A stretch of DNA of 64,000 nucleotides. Origin: JAAYHV01 sp964400515 (GTDB lineage: Bacteria; Bacillota; Clostridia; Peptostreptococcales; Anaerovoracaceae). Positions 26,982 through 35,489 of this stretch are shown here, one piece after another. Both the position numbers and the translations under genes were made by a program. Location of the stretch: positions 1-64,000 of the forward strand of contig CAYNTJ010000002.1 of assembly GCA_964400515.1 (NCBI GenBank), written 5' to 3'. The notes under the pieces were generated by a model. That model saw only the letters and a program-made list of their open reading frames with translations, had not been told where the DNA came from and did no database searches. Within the stretch, counting starts at the first letter, position 1. The number at the start of each line of letters is the position of its first letter.

Positions 26982-29900
26982 ATGAAAAAATATAGATTAA
27001 ATATTGATGGTAAAGAAGTATTTGGACTTCCCGGTCAAACTATTTTAGAAGTTGCAAGGGAGAATGATATATTCATTCCAACGCTGTGCTATGATGAAAG
27101 AACCGAAATATATGGTTCTTGTGGTCTTTGCATGGTTGAAATAGAAGGTAGTCCGAAATTGTTTAAATCTTGTGCAACTGAAATTGCACCTGATATGGTT
27201 ATTAAGACAGATACGGAAGCAGTATGCGAGTCAAGAAAGACCAATCTGGAATTACTGTTATCAAATCATGTGGGAGACTGTCAAGCACCTTGTACTTTGA
27301 ATTGCCCTGCAAATACTGATTGCCAAGGTTATGTGGGATTGATTGCAAACGGACAGTTCGCAGAAGCCCTTGAATTGATTAAGACAAAAATTCCTCTACC
27401 TGCAGCAATCGGAAGAGTATGTCCGCATCCTTGTGAGGACAATTGCAGAAGAGATTTAGTTGATGATCCAATTGGTATCATGGAATTGAAAAGATTTGCA
27501 GCTGACTATGATTTAAGTAATGACGTAAGATATCAACCGGAAATAGCTGAAGACACCGGTAAAGCAGTGGCTATAATAGGTGGTGGTCCCATGGGACTTT
27601 CAGCAGCTTCATTCTTAAAACAAATGGGTCATGAAGTCACCATATTTGAAGCTATGCCTAAATTAGGTGGTATGCTTAGATATGGAATACCTGAATATAG
27701 ACTGCCTAAGGCTGTTTTGGATGAGGAAATCAAGTTAATCGAAGAGATGGGTGTTGAAATGATACCTAACACTAAGATTGGTGAAGACATTTCCTTTGAA
27801 ACAATAAGAAAAGATTTTGATGCTGTATTACTAGGTATCGGAGCTTGGGTTTCTACTGGTGTTGGATGCGCAGGTGAAGATGCAAAGGGAGTAATAGGTG
27901 GTATTGACTTCTTAAGACAAGTTGTAAGAAATGAAGAAGTAAAACTGGGAGAAAAAGTTGCCATAGTAGGTGGTGGTAATACAGCTATGGATGCTTGCAG
28001 AACCGCAGTAAGACTTGGAGCTAAGGAAGTATATAACATTTATAGAAGAACTAGAGATGAAATGCCTGCTGATGCCCTTGAAATAGAAGAAGCTTTAGAA
28101 GAAGGCGTTATCTTTAAGAACCTTACAAATCCAATTGAATACTTAACCGATGAAAACGGTCACGTAAATAAAGTTAATTTACAGATAATGGAATTAGGTG
28201 AACCTGATGAATCGGGCAGAAGAAGGCCGGTTGCAGTGGAAGGTAAAACTGAACTATTGGATGTGGATACAGTAATATTAGCTATTGGGCAGGCTGTGGA
28301 TTCCAGCGTATTTGATGTTGATAAGACTAGAAAAAATGCTATAGCATACGATGAAAAAACATTTATGACATCCGTACCGGGAGTATTTGCAGGCGGAGAC
28401 TGCGGTAATGATAAAATATCCATAGCTATCGAAGCAATTGCGGATGCAAAGAAGGTCTCAGAGATAATAGATGCATATTTGGATGGCGAGATTATAGGTT
28501 ACGAAAAGCCATACTATGTTGAAAGGGATGATATTACCGAAAAGACATTTGAAGACAGAGAAAGAATGTGCAGAGTAAGAAATGGATTCCAACTAACTCC
28601 TGAACAGAGAAAAGATAACTTCTCGGAGGTGGTATATAGTTCACTGACAGAAGAAGAAGCTATGCAAGAAGCTTCAAGGTGTCTGGAATGTGGATGTCAT
28701 GATTATCATGAATGTAAGCTTGTGGATTATGCTAATGATTATGATGTTGAACCTGCTAGATTCTGCGGTGAAAAAACAATTACCGAATTTGAAGATGACC
28801 ATCCGTTCATCGTAAGAGACCCTAACAAATGTATATTATGCGGTCTTTGTGTAAGAGCATGTGACGAAGTTATGGGAATAGGAGCCCTAGGCCTTGTTAA
28901 CAGAGGTTTTGACACTGTAGTATTACCAACCCTAGGTAATAAACTATCAGAATCAGGATGTATATCCTGCGGACAGTGCGTAAGTGTATGCCCGGTGGGA
29001 GCACTACAAGAAAGACAGAGCGTAGCAAAAGAAGTACCGCTGGCTACTGAAGTATATGATACTACATGTTCATTCTGCTCAGTTGGATGTTCAATGAAGC
29101 TTGAAGCTTATGGTGATATGTTGATTAAAGCTAACCCTGACAAAGAAGGCGTTGTAAATGCCGGAGTATCATGCGGAAAAGGTAAGTGGGGCTTTGATGT
29201 AGCTTTACTTGAGGGAAAACTTGTGGATCCTATGATCAAAGATGGCGATAATTTCTGTGAAACAGATTATTATGATGCATTTATGACAGCTGTAAAGAAA
29301 ATGGAAAGCATAAAAGCCAGAAATGGTAAGGATGCTATTGCGGTTGCAATTTCAGATAGATATACAAATGAAGAAGCTTATGCAATTAAAAAATTAGCAA
29401 ATCTTTTAGGAGCTAAAACATTCTCGTTTAATCTAAGAGAAAATCCTTTAGCAGGGCTATTCGGACATGATGCTTCACCTAATACAATAGATGAGCTTAT
29501 ATCCACTGAAGTAATAGTTGCTCCTGGTTTCTTGGCAGAAAAGAATCCTGTAATCAGATTAAAGATAAAGCAGGCTATTGAAAAAGGTGCAAAGGCATAC
29601 ATCCTATATGATGGAGAACTTCCTTACAGAATGGATTTCTGTAATAACATCAAGGTGGAAAACAGCTTAGATTCCCTTAAAGAAATCGCTAAAGCTCTTT
29701 TAGATATGGGTAAATCAAGTGACGGTGAAGGATTTGATGAATTTAAAGCATCATTAAATGATGTAAAGGTGTCTGATGACATGAAAGCAGTGGCTGATGC
29801 TTATGCTAATGCCAAGAAAGCCATGTTTGTATATCAGCAAAACATATTAACTGTCGGTGCAGCCAGATTAATCGGTGAAATAGCCATATTATCAGGCCAC

Positions 29901-30482
29901 ATAGGTAGCCCAAGGGATGGTATATTGATGCTAAGACCTAAGAATAATACTCAAGGTTTAGTTGATATGGGCATAAGAGAAGGAAGACAGGCATTAGAAG
30001 GAGTTAAGGGTCTAATGATATTTGGTGAAGATCCTGACATGGATCTTAGCGGTTTGGAATTCTTGGCTGTATCTGATATTTACTTGACTGATACTGCTGC
30101 TCAGGCAGATATAGTTATACCGGGAACCGGCGCATGCAGCGTAGACGGTACATTCACTAATACAGAAAGAAGACTTCTTGAAGTAACGGCAGCTGTAGAA
30201 GAAGAGGTAGAATATACCAACTGGGAAATAGCAGCAGCAATGGCAGAAATACTGGAAGAAGACTTTGGATTTGAATCAACAGATGATATTTCGGTTGAAA
30301 TGGACGATGAAATTGCCCTGTACAAATACGGAGTAATTGGTGAAGTCTTAGGTGGAGTATTAGAACCTGTTAATAAAACATTCATTAAGGTAGAAGACGA
30401 TAAATTAAGTGATGAGCTTGAAACAACTGATAACCTGATGAAAATAATGGTAGAAAGATTACCAAAACCTGTAAGAGTTTAG
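26982..30482 (+). CDS. NuoG ferredoxin / GltD-type flavoprotein / MopB fusion subunit
   Basis: 1,166 residues in four parts. Residues 1-75 form a plant-type [2Fe-2S] ferredoxin (C36, C47, C50, C64). Residues about 95-550 form a GltD/NfnB-like module: a cysteine-rich linker (CPANTDC, CPHPCEDNC), FAD motif GGGPMGLSA near 198, NAD(P) motif GGGNTAMD near 329, YRRTRDEMPA and GVFAGGDCGND near 467. Two [4Fe-4S] ferredoxin motifs follow (CILCGLCVRAC near 617, CISCGQCVSVCP near 660). From about 690 there is a MopB domain with CSFCSVGC, but the expected Cys/Sec molybdenum ligand is replaced (NLRENPLAGL near 818). It is probably the NADP(H)- or ferredoxin-reacting subunit of an electron-bifurcating transhydrogenase. 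Confidence 0.85.
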   Translation: MKKYRLNIDGKEVFGLPGQTILEVARENDIFIPTLCYDERTEIYGSCGLCMVEIEGSPKLFKSCATEIAPDMVIKTDTEAVCESRKTNLELLLSNHVGDCQAPCTLNCPANTDCQGYVGLIANGQFAEALELIKTKIPLPAAIGRVCPHPCEDNCRRDLVDDPIGIMELKRFAADYDLSNDVRYQPEIAEDTGKAVAIIGGGPMGLSAASFLKQMGHEVTIFEAMPKLGGMLRYGIPEYRLPKAVLDEEIKLIEEMGVEMIPNTKIGEDISFETIRKDFDAVLLGIGAWVSTGVGCAGEDAKGVIGGIDFLRQVVRNEEVKLGEKVAIVGGGNTAMDACRTAVRLGAKEVYNIYRRTRDEMPADALEIEEALEEGVIFKNLTNPIEYLTDENGHVNKVNLQIMELGEPDESGRRRPVAVEGKTELLDVDTVILAIGQAVDSSVFDVDKTRKNAIAYDEKTFMTSVPGVFAGGDCGNDKISIAIEAIADAKKVSEIIDAYLDGEIIGYEKPYYVERDDITEKTFEDRERMCRVRNGFQLTPEQRKDNFSEVVYSSLTEEEAMQEASRCLECGCHDYHECKLVDYANDYDVEPARFCGEKTITEFEDDHPFIVRDPNKCILCGLCVRACDEVMGIGALGLVNRGFDTVVLPTLGNKLSESGCISCGQCVSVCPVGALQERQSVAKEVPLATEVYDTTCSFCSVGCSMKLEAYGDMLIKANPDKEGVVNAGVSCGKGKWGFDVALLEGKLVDPMIKDGDNFCETDYYDAFMTAVKKMESIKARNGKDAIAVAISDRYTNEEAYAIKKLANLLGAKTFSFNLRENPLAGLFGHDASPNTIDELISTEVIVAPGFLAEKNPVIRLKIKQAIEKGAKAYILYDGELPYRMDFCNNIKVENSLDSLKEIAKALLDMGKSSDGEGFDEFKASLNDVKVSDDMKAVADAYANAKKAMFVYQQNILTVGAARLIGEIAILSGHIGSPRDGILMLRPKNNTQGLVDMGIREGRQALEGVKGLMIFGEDPDMDLSGLEFLAVSDIYLTDTAAQADIVIPGTGACSVDGTFTNTERRLLEVTAAVEEEVEYTNWEIAAAMAEILEEDFGFESTDDISVEMDDEIALYKYGVIGEVLGGVLEPVNKTFIKVEDDKLSDELETTDNLMKIMVERLPKPVRV

Positions 30483-30488
30483 ACCCAT

Positions 30489-30520
30489 AATAGCGCAGCC
30501 AAAGGCTGCGCTATTTTTTT
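30489..30520 (+). terminator. Terminator of the three-gene redox operon
   Basis: A perfect 12-bp stem AATAGCGCAGCC / GGCTGCGCTATT with an AAA loop, followed by a T-run, six bases after the stop codon. Confidence 0.93.
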
Positions 30521-30531
30521 TATAAAAACTC

Positions 30532-30589
30532 TTGACAAATAGCCATGGGCTGTATATACTGTGCATAGCAAATATATACAGTATATACA
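30532..30589 (+). promoter_or_regulatory. Promoter with GntR-type palindromic operator
   Basis: TTGACA (30532-30537), 17 bases, TATACT (30555-30560). A perfect inverted repeat TGTATATACTG (30551-30561) and CAGTATATACA (30579-30589) is centred just downstream, and its left arm covers the -10. The right half also contains the short palindrome ATATACAGTATAT. This is the expected layout for autorepression by the YtrA-type GntR regulator encoded next. Confidence 0.75.
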
Positions 30590-30600
30590 AAGGTGGTTAT

Positions 30601-30978
30601 ATGAATATATTAATTAGTAATAATAAGGATGCTCCCATATACGAGCAAATCTATGAACAGATAAAAAATGCGATATTAGATAATAAAGTGGGTTATGATG
30701 AGCCTTTGCCTTCCATAAGGAATTTGGCCAAAGATTTGAAAGTCAGTGTAATAACAACAAAGAGAGCCTATACTGAACTGGAAAATGAAGGATATATAAT
30801 AACTGTTCCGGGTAAGGGAAGCTATGTGGCAAAACTAAATGAAAACTTGATTTCCGAATACTATTTGACTGAGCTTGAAAATGCAATTAAAACAGTTATG
30901 GAGTTAAACAAACATTGCAAGTTAAATAAGAGGGAAATTATTGAAATAATGGAAACGATGGAAAAAGAGGTGGAATAA
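30601..30978 (+). CDS. GntR-family (YtrA subfamily) transcriptional repressor
   Basis: 125 residues. The N-terminal winged helix has the GntR signature (APIYEQIYEQIKNAIL, LPSIRNLAKDLKVSVITTKRAYTELE). A short C-terminal helical region (about 80-125) is typical of the YtrA subfamily, which controls neighbouring ABC exporter genes. The ATG at 30601 follows GGTGG; the in-frame TTG at 30532 is the -35 of the promoter itself and cannot be the start. The ATP-binding protein gene starts directly after its stop. Confidence 0.93.
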   Translation: MNILISNNKDAPIYEQIYEQIKNAILDNKVGYDEPLPSIRNLAKDLKVSVITTKRAYTELENEGYIITVPGKGSYVAKLNENLISEYYLTELENAIKTVMELNKHCKLNKREIIEIMETMEKEVE

Positions 30979-31824
30979 ATGAATGCCATAGAGATTAATG
31001 GTTTAACAAAATCTTATGATGATTTTAAATTAGATAGTATTACGATGAACATACCAAAGGGTAGTATTGTTGGGCTTGTGGGAGAAAACGGAGCGGGAAA
31101 GACCACAACGATTAATTTAATTATGGATGCAATAAAAAGAGATTCGGGCTCGGTTAAGGTGCTGGGAATCGATAATAAGGACAAGAGATTTACAAGGCTT
31201 AAAAATGATATAGGTATAGTTTTGGATGAAGCATATTATCCTGAAATACTAAATGCAAATGATGTTAATAGGATTATGAAACATACATATTATAATTGGG
31301 ATGAAAGAATCTACTATGAATACATTAATAGATTTCACTTACCAACCAATAAAAAATTCAAGGATTATTCCCGCGGTATGAAGATGAAGCTTGCCATATC
31401 AGTTGCCATGTCCCATAATGCAAAGCTACTTATTTTAGATGAGGCAACCAGCGGACTTGATCCCATGGTTAGGGATGAGGTTCTACAGATTTTCAATGAG
31501 TTTACAAGGGATGAAGAAAAAACAGTTCTTTTATCTTCCCATATAGTGAGTGATTTGGAGAAAATATGTGATTATATAGCTTTTATTCATAAAGGCAGAT
31601 TGATTTTTATGGAGGAAAAGGATAGAGTTTTAAACGATTACAGCCTAATCAATATATCAAAGGACAGTGTCTTAGACATCCCAGATGAAGCTATAGTTGG
31701 TGTTAGGGAGAATAAATATAGCACTGAGTTATTGGTTAAAAAGGAATTGGTAAACAAGAGCTTCAAAAGCGAACATTTTACCTTGGAGGATATAATACTG
31801 TTTATGGCAAAGGAGGCAGAATAA
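30979..31824 (+). CDS. ABC transporter ATP-binding protein
   Basis: 281 residues. Walker A is GENGAGKTT near 36-44, the signature is a divergent YSRGMKMKL near 131, and Walker B is LLILDEATSGLDP near 150. The family is CcmA/YtrB-like, commonly encoded after YtrA-type regulators and linked to antibiotic or cell-wall stress export. It overlaps the permease gene by one base. Confidence 0.93.
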   Translation: MNAIEINGLTKSYDDFKLDSITMNIPKGSIVGLVGENGAGKTTTINLIMDAIKRDSGSVKVLGIDNKDKRFTRLKNDIGIVLDEAYYPEILNANDVNRIMKHTYYNWDERIYYEYINRFHLPTNKKFKDYSRGMKMKLAISVAMSHNAKLLILDEATSGLDPMVRDEVLQIFNEFTRDEEKTVLLSSHIVSDLEKICDYIAFIHKGRLIFMEEKDRVLNDYSLINISKDSVLDIPDEAIVGVRENKYSTELLVKKELVNKSFKSEHFTLEDIILFMAKEAE

Positions 31825-32423
31825 TGATGGGATTGATTTTAAAGGACTTGTTAACTATAAGCAGACATAGGATTTATTTTATTATGATTATTGGTTTTGC
31901 ATTAATACCAGACAGTTTTCTAAGCAACTTTGTGATAATATTTGCGGCCATGCTTCCAATCACTGCCATAGCATATGATGAAAGATCAAAATGGACCGAG
32001 TTGCAAAGTATGATGCCATATAGCGATAAGGAAGTGATTTATAGCAAATACATATTGGGCTATTCTATAATTGCTGCAGTAACAGTGCTTAGCTACATAT
32101 TGCACCTTATATTATCTTTATTCATAGTGGAATACAAAGCTTTAATAGACCCTTCCATAATTATGTTGATACTTGGAGTTGCCCTCATAATATCTGCAAT
32201 TAACATGCCGATAATGTTTAAATTTGGAGTGGAAAAAGGCAGATTCGCATTTATAGGGCTTATGGCACTGACAACAATGCTGGGAACTAATATATCGATT
32301 TTAGATGTTACAATCTTTGAAAATACTCATATAGAATTTATAATAATTGGTATAGCCATCATAATAAATATTTTATCAATAATGATATCATCAAAAATAA
32401 ATTTAAAATTGGGTGGAAATTAA
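31824..32423 (+). CDS. ABC-2-type permease
   Basis: 199 residues with about six hydrophobic segments. The conserved AYDERSKWTELQSMMPYSDKEVIYSKYILGY region marks the small ABC-2 permease family found with GntR/ATPase pairs. It is the membrane half of the transporter whose ATPase is upstream. The substrate is unknown. Two tandem ATG codons (31824, 31827) are possible starts; the first overlaps the preceding stop. Confidence 0.85.
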   Translation: MMGLILKDLLTISRHRIYFIMIIGFALIPDSFLSNFVIIFAAMLPITAIAYDERSKWTELQSMMPYSDKEVIYSKYILGYSIIAAVTVLSYILHLILSLFIVEYKALIDPSIIMLILGVALIISAINMPIMFKFGVEKGRFAFIGLMALTTMLGTNISILDVTIFENTHIEFIIIGIAIIINILSIMISSKINLKLGGN

Positions 32424-32473
32424 ACAATAAATTTGTTAGAATACTATTTAGTATAAATTAAGGGGGGTAACAA

Positions 32474-32737
32474 ATGAAAGCAGTAATTACTGTAATAGGA
32501 AAAGACAAGACGGGAATATTAGCCAATGTATCAAGGATTTGTGCAGAAAAAAATTGCAACATAATTGATGTAACCCAGTCTGTGTTGGATGGTTATTTTT
32601 GTATGATAATGGTAGTTGATGTTATGGATGATAGTGAAGATATAAAGAATATTGAAGAAAGCATAATAAAAGCTGTACCTGAAATGGTGGTCCATGTAAT
32701 GCATGAAGATATATTCAATTCAATGCATAGAATATAG
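32474..32737 (+). CDS. ACT-domain protein (UPF0237 family)
   Basis: 87 residues forming a single ACT domain (MKAVITVIGKDKTGILANVS, then NIIDVTQSVLDGYFCMIMVVD). Family members are GcvR-like small-ligand sensors. It is followed 12 bases later by the DUF711 protein, a pairing conserved across many bacteria and archaea, which suggests it regulates or partners that enzyme. An AGGGGGG ribosome site precedes it. Confidence 0.92.
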   Translation: MKAVITVIGKDKTGILANVSRICAEKNCNIIDVTQSVLDGYFCMIMVVDVMDDSEDIKNIEESIIKAVPEMVVHVMHEDIFNSMHRI

Positions 32738-32749
32738 CGGGGGTGTCAG

Positions 32750-34108
32750 ATGATAAATATGAATGACATAATGGAAACCATATCAATGATAGATGAAGAG
32801 AATCTTGATATTAGAACTATCACGATGGGTATTTCCTTAATTGATTGTGCTGATGCAGATATTGATAAATCCTGTGAAAAGGTATATAACAAGATTGTTA
32901 GTAAAGCTGAAAAGCTAGTAGAAACCGGTGAATTAATAGAAAAAAAATATGGTATTCCGATTATAAATAAAAGAGTATCTGTAACGCCAATAGCAATGCT
33001 ACTTGGTGTTTCCGGAGGTGATCCTGTAAAGTATGCCAAAACCCTTGATAAAGCAGCAAAAAGGATCGGGGTAAATTTTATTGGCGGATATTCTGCCCTT
33101 GTGCAAAAAGGCTTTTCTGCCGGTGACAGAGAATTAATCGAATCAATTCCAAGAGCTTTGTCTGAAACTGACCTGGTTTGTTCATCTGTGAATATTGGAT
33201 CTACTAAGGCAGGCATAAATATGGATGCAGTTAAAATAATGGGACAAAAGATAAAAGAAACAGCCGAATTAACCAAGGATAATCAGTGTATAGGAGCTGC
33301 CAAACTAGTGGTATTTTGCAATGCACCTGAAGACAATCCATTTATGGCAGGAGCTTTTCATGGAGTAGGTGAAGCGGACTGTGTTATAAATGTGGGAGTA
33401 TCAGGTCCCGGTGTTGTGAGAGCAGCGCTTGCAAAGATGCCTAAGGACGCTCCCCTAAACGAAGTAGCAGAGACAATAAAAAAGACGGCCTTTAAAATTA
33501 CCAGAATGGGCCAATTAGTGGGCACAGAGGCTTCAAGAATGCTGGATGTATCCTTTGGAATAGTTGACTTATCCTTGGCGCCAACTCCCGCTATAGGAGA
33601 TTCCGTGGCTTATATATTAGAAGAAATAGGCTTAGAGCAGTGTGGAACCCATGGGACTACAGCTGCGCTTGCAATGCTTAATGATGCCGTTAAAAAGGGC
33701 GGTGTTATGGCATCATCCAGTGTGGGTGGTCTTTCCGGAGTATTCATACCTGTAAGTGAGGATGCCGGAATGATAGCTGCAGCTGAAAACGGAGTATTAA
33801 GCATTGAAAAATTAGAGGCAATGACTGCAGTATGCTCTGTAGGTTTGGATATGATAATTGTGCCGGGAGATACTCCTGCAGAAACAATTTCGGCAATAAT
33901 CGCCGATGAGGCTGCTATAGGTATGGTAAATTTCAAAACTACAGCTGTAAGATTAATACCTGCAATAGGGCTAAAAGAAGGGGACAGTCTAAACTTCGGA
34001 GGGCTTTTGGGAAGAGGCCCTGTTATGAAGCTTAGGAAGGAATCTTCTGCAGTAATAATTAACAGAGGAGGAAAAATTCCTGCGCCTTTACAAAGCTTGA
34101 AAAACTAA
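32750..34108 (+). CDS. DUF711 (PFL/UPF0210 family) protein
   Basis: 452 residues, the full family length. Recognisable blocks include TITMGISLIDCADAD, GGDPVKYAKTLDKAAK, FNNGGYSALV-like FIGGYSALVQKG, FHGVGEADCVINVGVSGPGV and GAAPTPAVGDSVA-like APTPAIGDSVAYILE. The fold is related to pyruvate formate-lyase-like barrels, but the reaction is not known and no glycyl-radical motif is visible. It is paired with the upstream ACT protein. Confidence 0.92.
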   Translation: MINMNDIMETISMIDEENLDIRTITMGISLIDCADADIDKSCEKVYNKIVSKAEKLVETGELIEKKYGIPIINKRVSVTPIAMLLGVSGGDPVKYAKTLDKAAKRIGVNFIGGYSALVQKGFSAGDRELIESIPRALSETDLVCSSVNIGSTKAGINMDAVKIMGQKIKETAELTKDNQCIGAAKLVVFCNAPEDNPFMAGAFHGVGEADCVINVGVSGPGVVRAALAKMPKDAPLNEVAETIKKTAFKITRMGQLVGTEASRMLDVSFGIVDLSLAPTPAIGDSVAYILEEIGLEQCGTHGTTAALAMLNDAVKKGGVMASSSVGGLSGVFIPVSEDAGMIAAAENGVLSIEKLEAMTAVCSVGLDMIIVPGDTPAETISAIIADEAAIGMVNFKTTAVRLIPAIGLKEGDSLNFGGLLGRGPVMKLRKESSAVIINRGGKIPAPLQSLKN

Positions 34109-34114
34109 AAAATA

Positions 34115-34140
34115 ATCCACTAGCTAAGCTAGTGGATATT
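34115..34140. terminator. Terminator between DUF711 and the symporter gene
   Basis: ATCCACTAGC / GCTAGTGGAT, a perfect 10-bp stem with a TAA loop, followed by ATTTTG. It probably serves the plus-strand gene, with weak A/T flanks for the minus strand. Confidence 0.7.
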
Positions 34141-34168
34141 TTGTTCTAATCAATTATTTATAATTTTT

Positions 34169-35449
34169 CTATTCTTCTTCTTTAACAATCATATCTGACA
34201 TTTCTGCCACAGAGTAAGTACATACCAAATCTCCGGTTACATTATTCATAGTTTCAAACATATCCAAAATTGGATTGATTCCAAGGGCAAGACCTACAAT
34301 TATAGCTATATCAGCTGCAGGTAGTCCCATATTTTGAAGTATTATGAATAATAGCATAAGGCTTCCTCCTGGAACGCCTCCTGCGCCAACAGAAGCTAAT
34401 ACTGTAGTTATTACCAATATCGCCAGGGAGCCAAAACCCAATTCTACACCGAACATATTAGATGCTAATACCGCAAACATGGGAAGATGAACACACACTC
34501 CGTCCATATTGATGGTAGCACCCAGTGGTAGAGCGAAGGAAGATAAGCTGTTGTTAATTTTTAATTCTTCCTGGGCTACTGTGATAGAAACAGGTAGTGT
34601 AGCTGCACTGCTTCTTGTTACAAAGGCTGTTAAGATGGCTTCTCTTGCAGCCTTATAAAAATTAACAGGATTTTTCTTGGTTGTAACAAACATAAGTATA
34701 GGATAAACTATGAACATCATACACAGTATTCCAAGGACAACACCTAAAGTAAGCTTAACATAAGGTCCGAATAATCTTGAACCATATAAAGCAAAATTGC
34801 AGGATGTAAGGGCAAAAACACCAATAGGGGAGTAGGCAAGTATCCAATCCACTATTTTGAATATTCCTTCTTTCGCTGCGTTAAAAACATTTAATAAGGT
34901 TATAATTCCGGTTTTTAAACTGTTATCCGTAGTTGTATCATGAACTATTTTAATAGCAAGACCAAAACCAATGGCAAAAACTATGATAGCCAAGAAATTT
35001 CCTTCTGCCAATGCCTGGAAGGGGTTTTGGAACATATTAATAAATACTTCTATGATAGAGCTGTTGGAAGCATTTGATATTTCTGATGCTTCTCCCGTGT
35101 TTGCCAATGTCTGCCATGCTTCTTTGCTGGAAGATCCGCCCGGGTTAAATAAGATGGCCAATACGGAGCCCATTACTGCTGCCAATAATGATGTAACAAA
35201 ATACCATACAATAACTCTGATACCAATTTTACCAAACTCATTGGTAGGTAAGGAAGCAGCCCCTGCTATAAGTGATAATAGTATTACCGGAACCACTATC
35301 ATTTTTAACATTGATACAAAGATGCTACCAAATGGTGATACCCAAGTTACATAAGTCGTAACATCCACATCAGATATCCATAGTAGAATACCGACTCCAA
35401 GACCTACAACAAATGCAATAAAAATTTTTAGTACAAGATTTTTTTTCAT
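34169..35449 (-). CDS. Dicarboxylate/amino acid:cation symporter (DAACS family)
   Basis: 426 residues with eight membrane helices and re-entrant loops typical of GltP/GltT/DctA. The conserved serine-rich hairpin RSSAATLPVS is near 280, and the helix-7 motif NMDG lies in LGATINMDGVCVH near 310. It imports glutamate, aspartate or C4-dicarboxylates with H+ or Na+. It is the third gene of a minus-strand run after argR and recN, with GAGAGGAA before its ATG. Confidence 0.93.
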   Translation of the reverse strand: MKKNLVLKIFIAFVVGLGVGILLWISDVDVTTYVTWVSPFGSIFVSMLKMIVVPVILLSLIAGAASLPTNEFGKIGIRVIVWYFVTSLLAAVMGSVLAILFNPGGSSSKEAWQTLANTGEASEISNASNSSIIEVFINMFQNPFQALAEGNFLAIIVFAIGFGLAIKIVHDTTTDNSLKTGIITLLNVFNAAKEGIFKIVDWILAYSPIGVFALTSCNFALYGSRLFGPYVKLTLGVVLGILCMMFIVYPILMFVTTKKNPVNFYKAAREAILTAFVTRSSAATLPVSITVAQEELKINNSLSSFALPLGATINMDGVCVHLPMFAVLASNMFGVELGFGSLAILVITTVLASVGAGGVPGGSLMLLFIILQNMGLPAADIAIIVGLALGINPILDMFETMNNVTGDLVCTYSVAEMSDMIVKEEE

Positions 35450-35489
35450 AAATAATTCCTCTCAACGATAACTTAATATATATAAATAA

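Noticed and set aside
30532..30600. Longer GntR protein beginning at TTG 30532
   Set aside because: That codon is the -35 element, so the region lies upstream of the transcription start.
32424..32473. Riboswitch upstream of the ACT-domain gene
   Set aside because: The leader is only 50 bases with no conserved fold.
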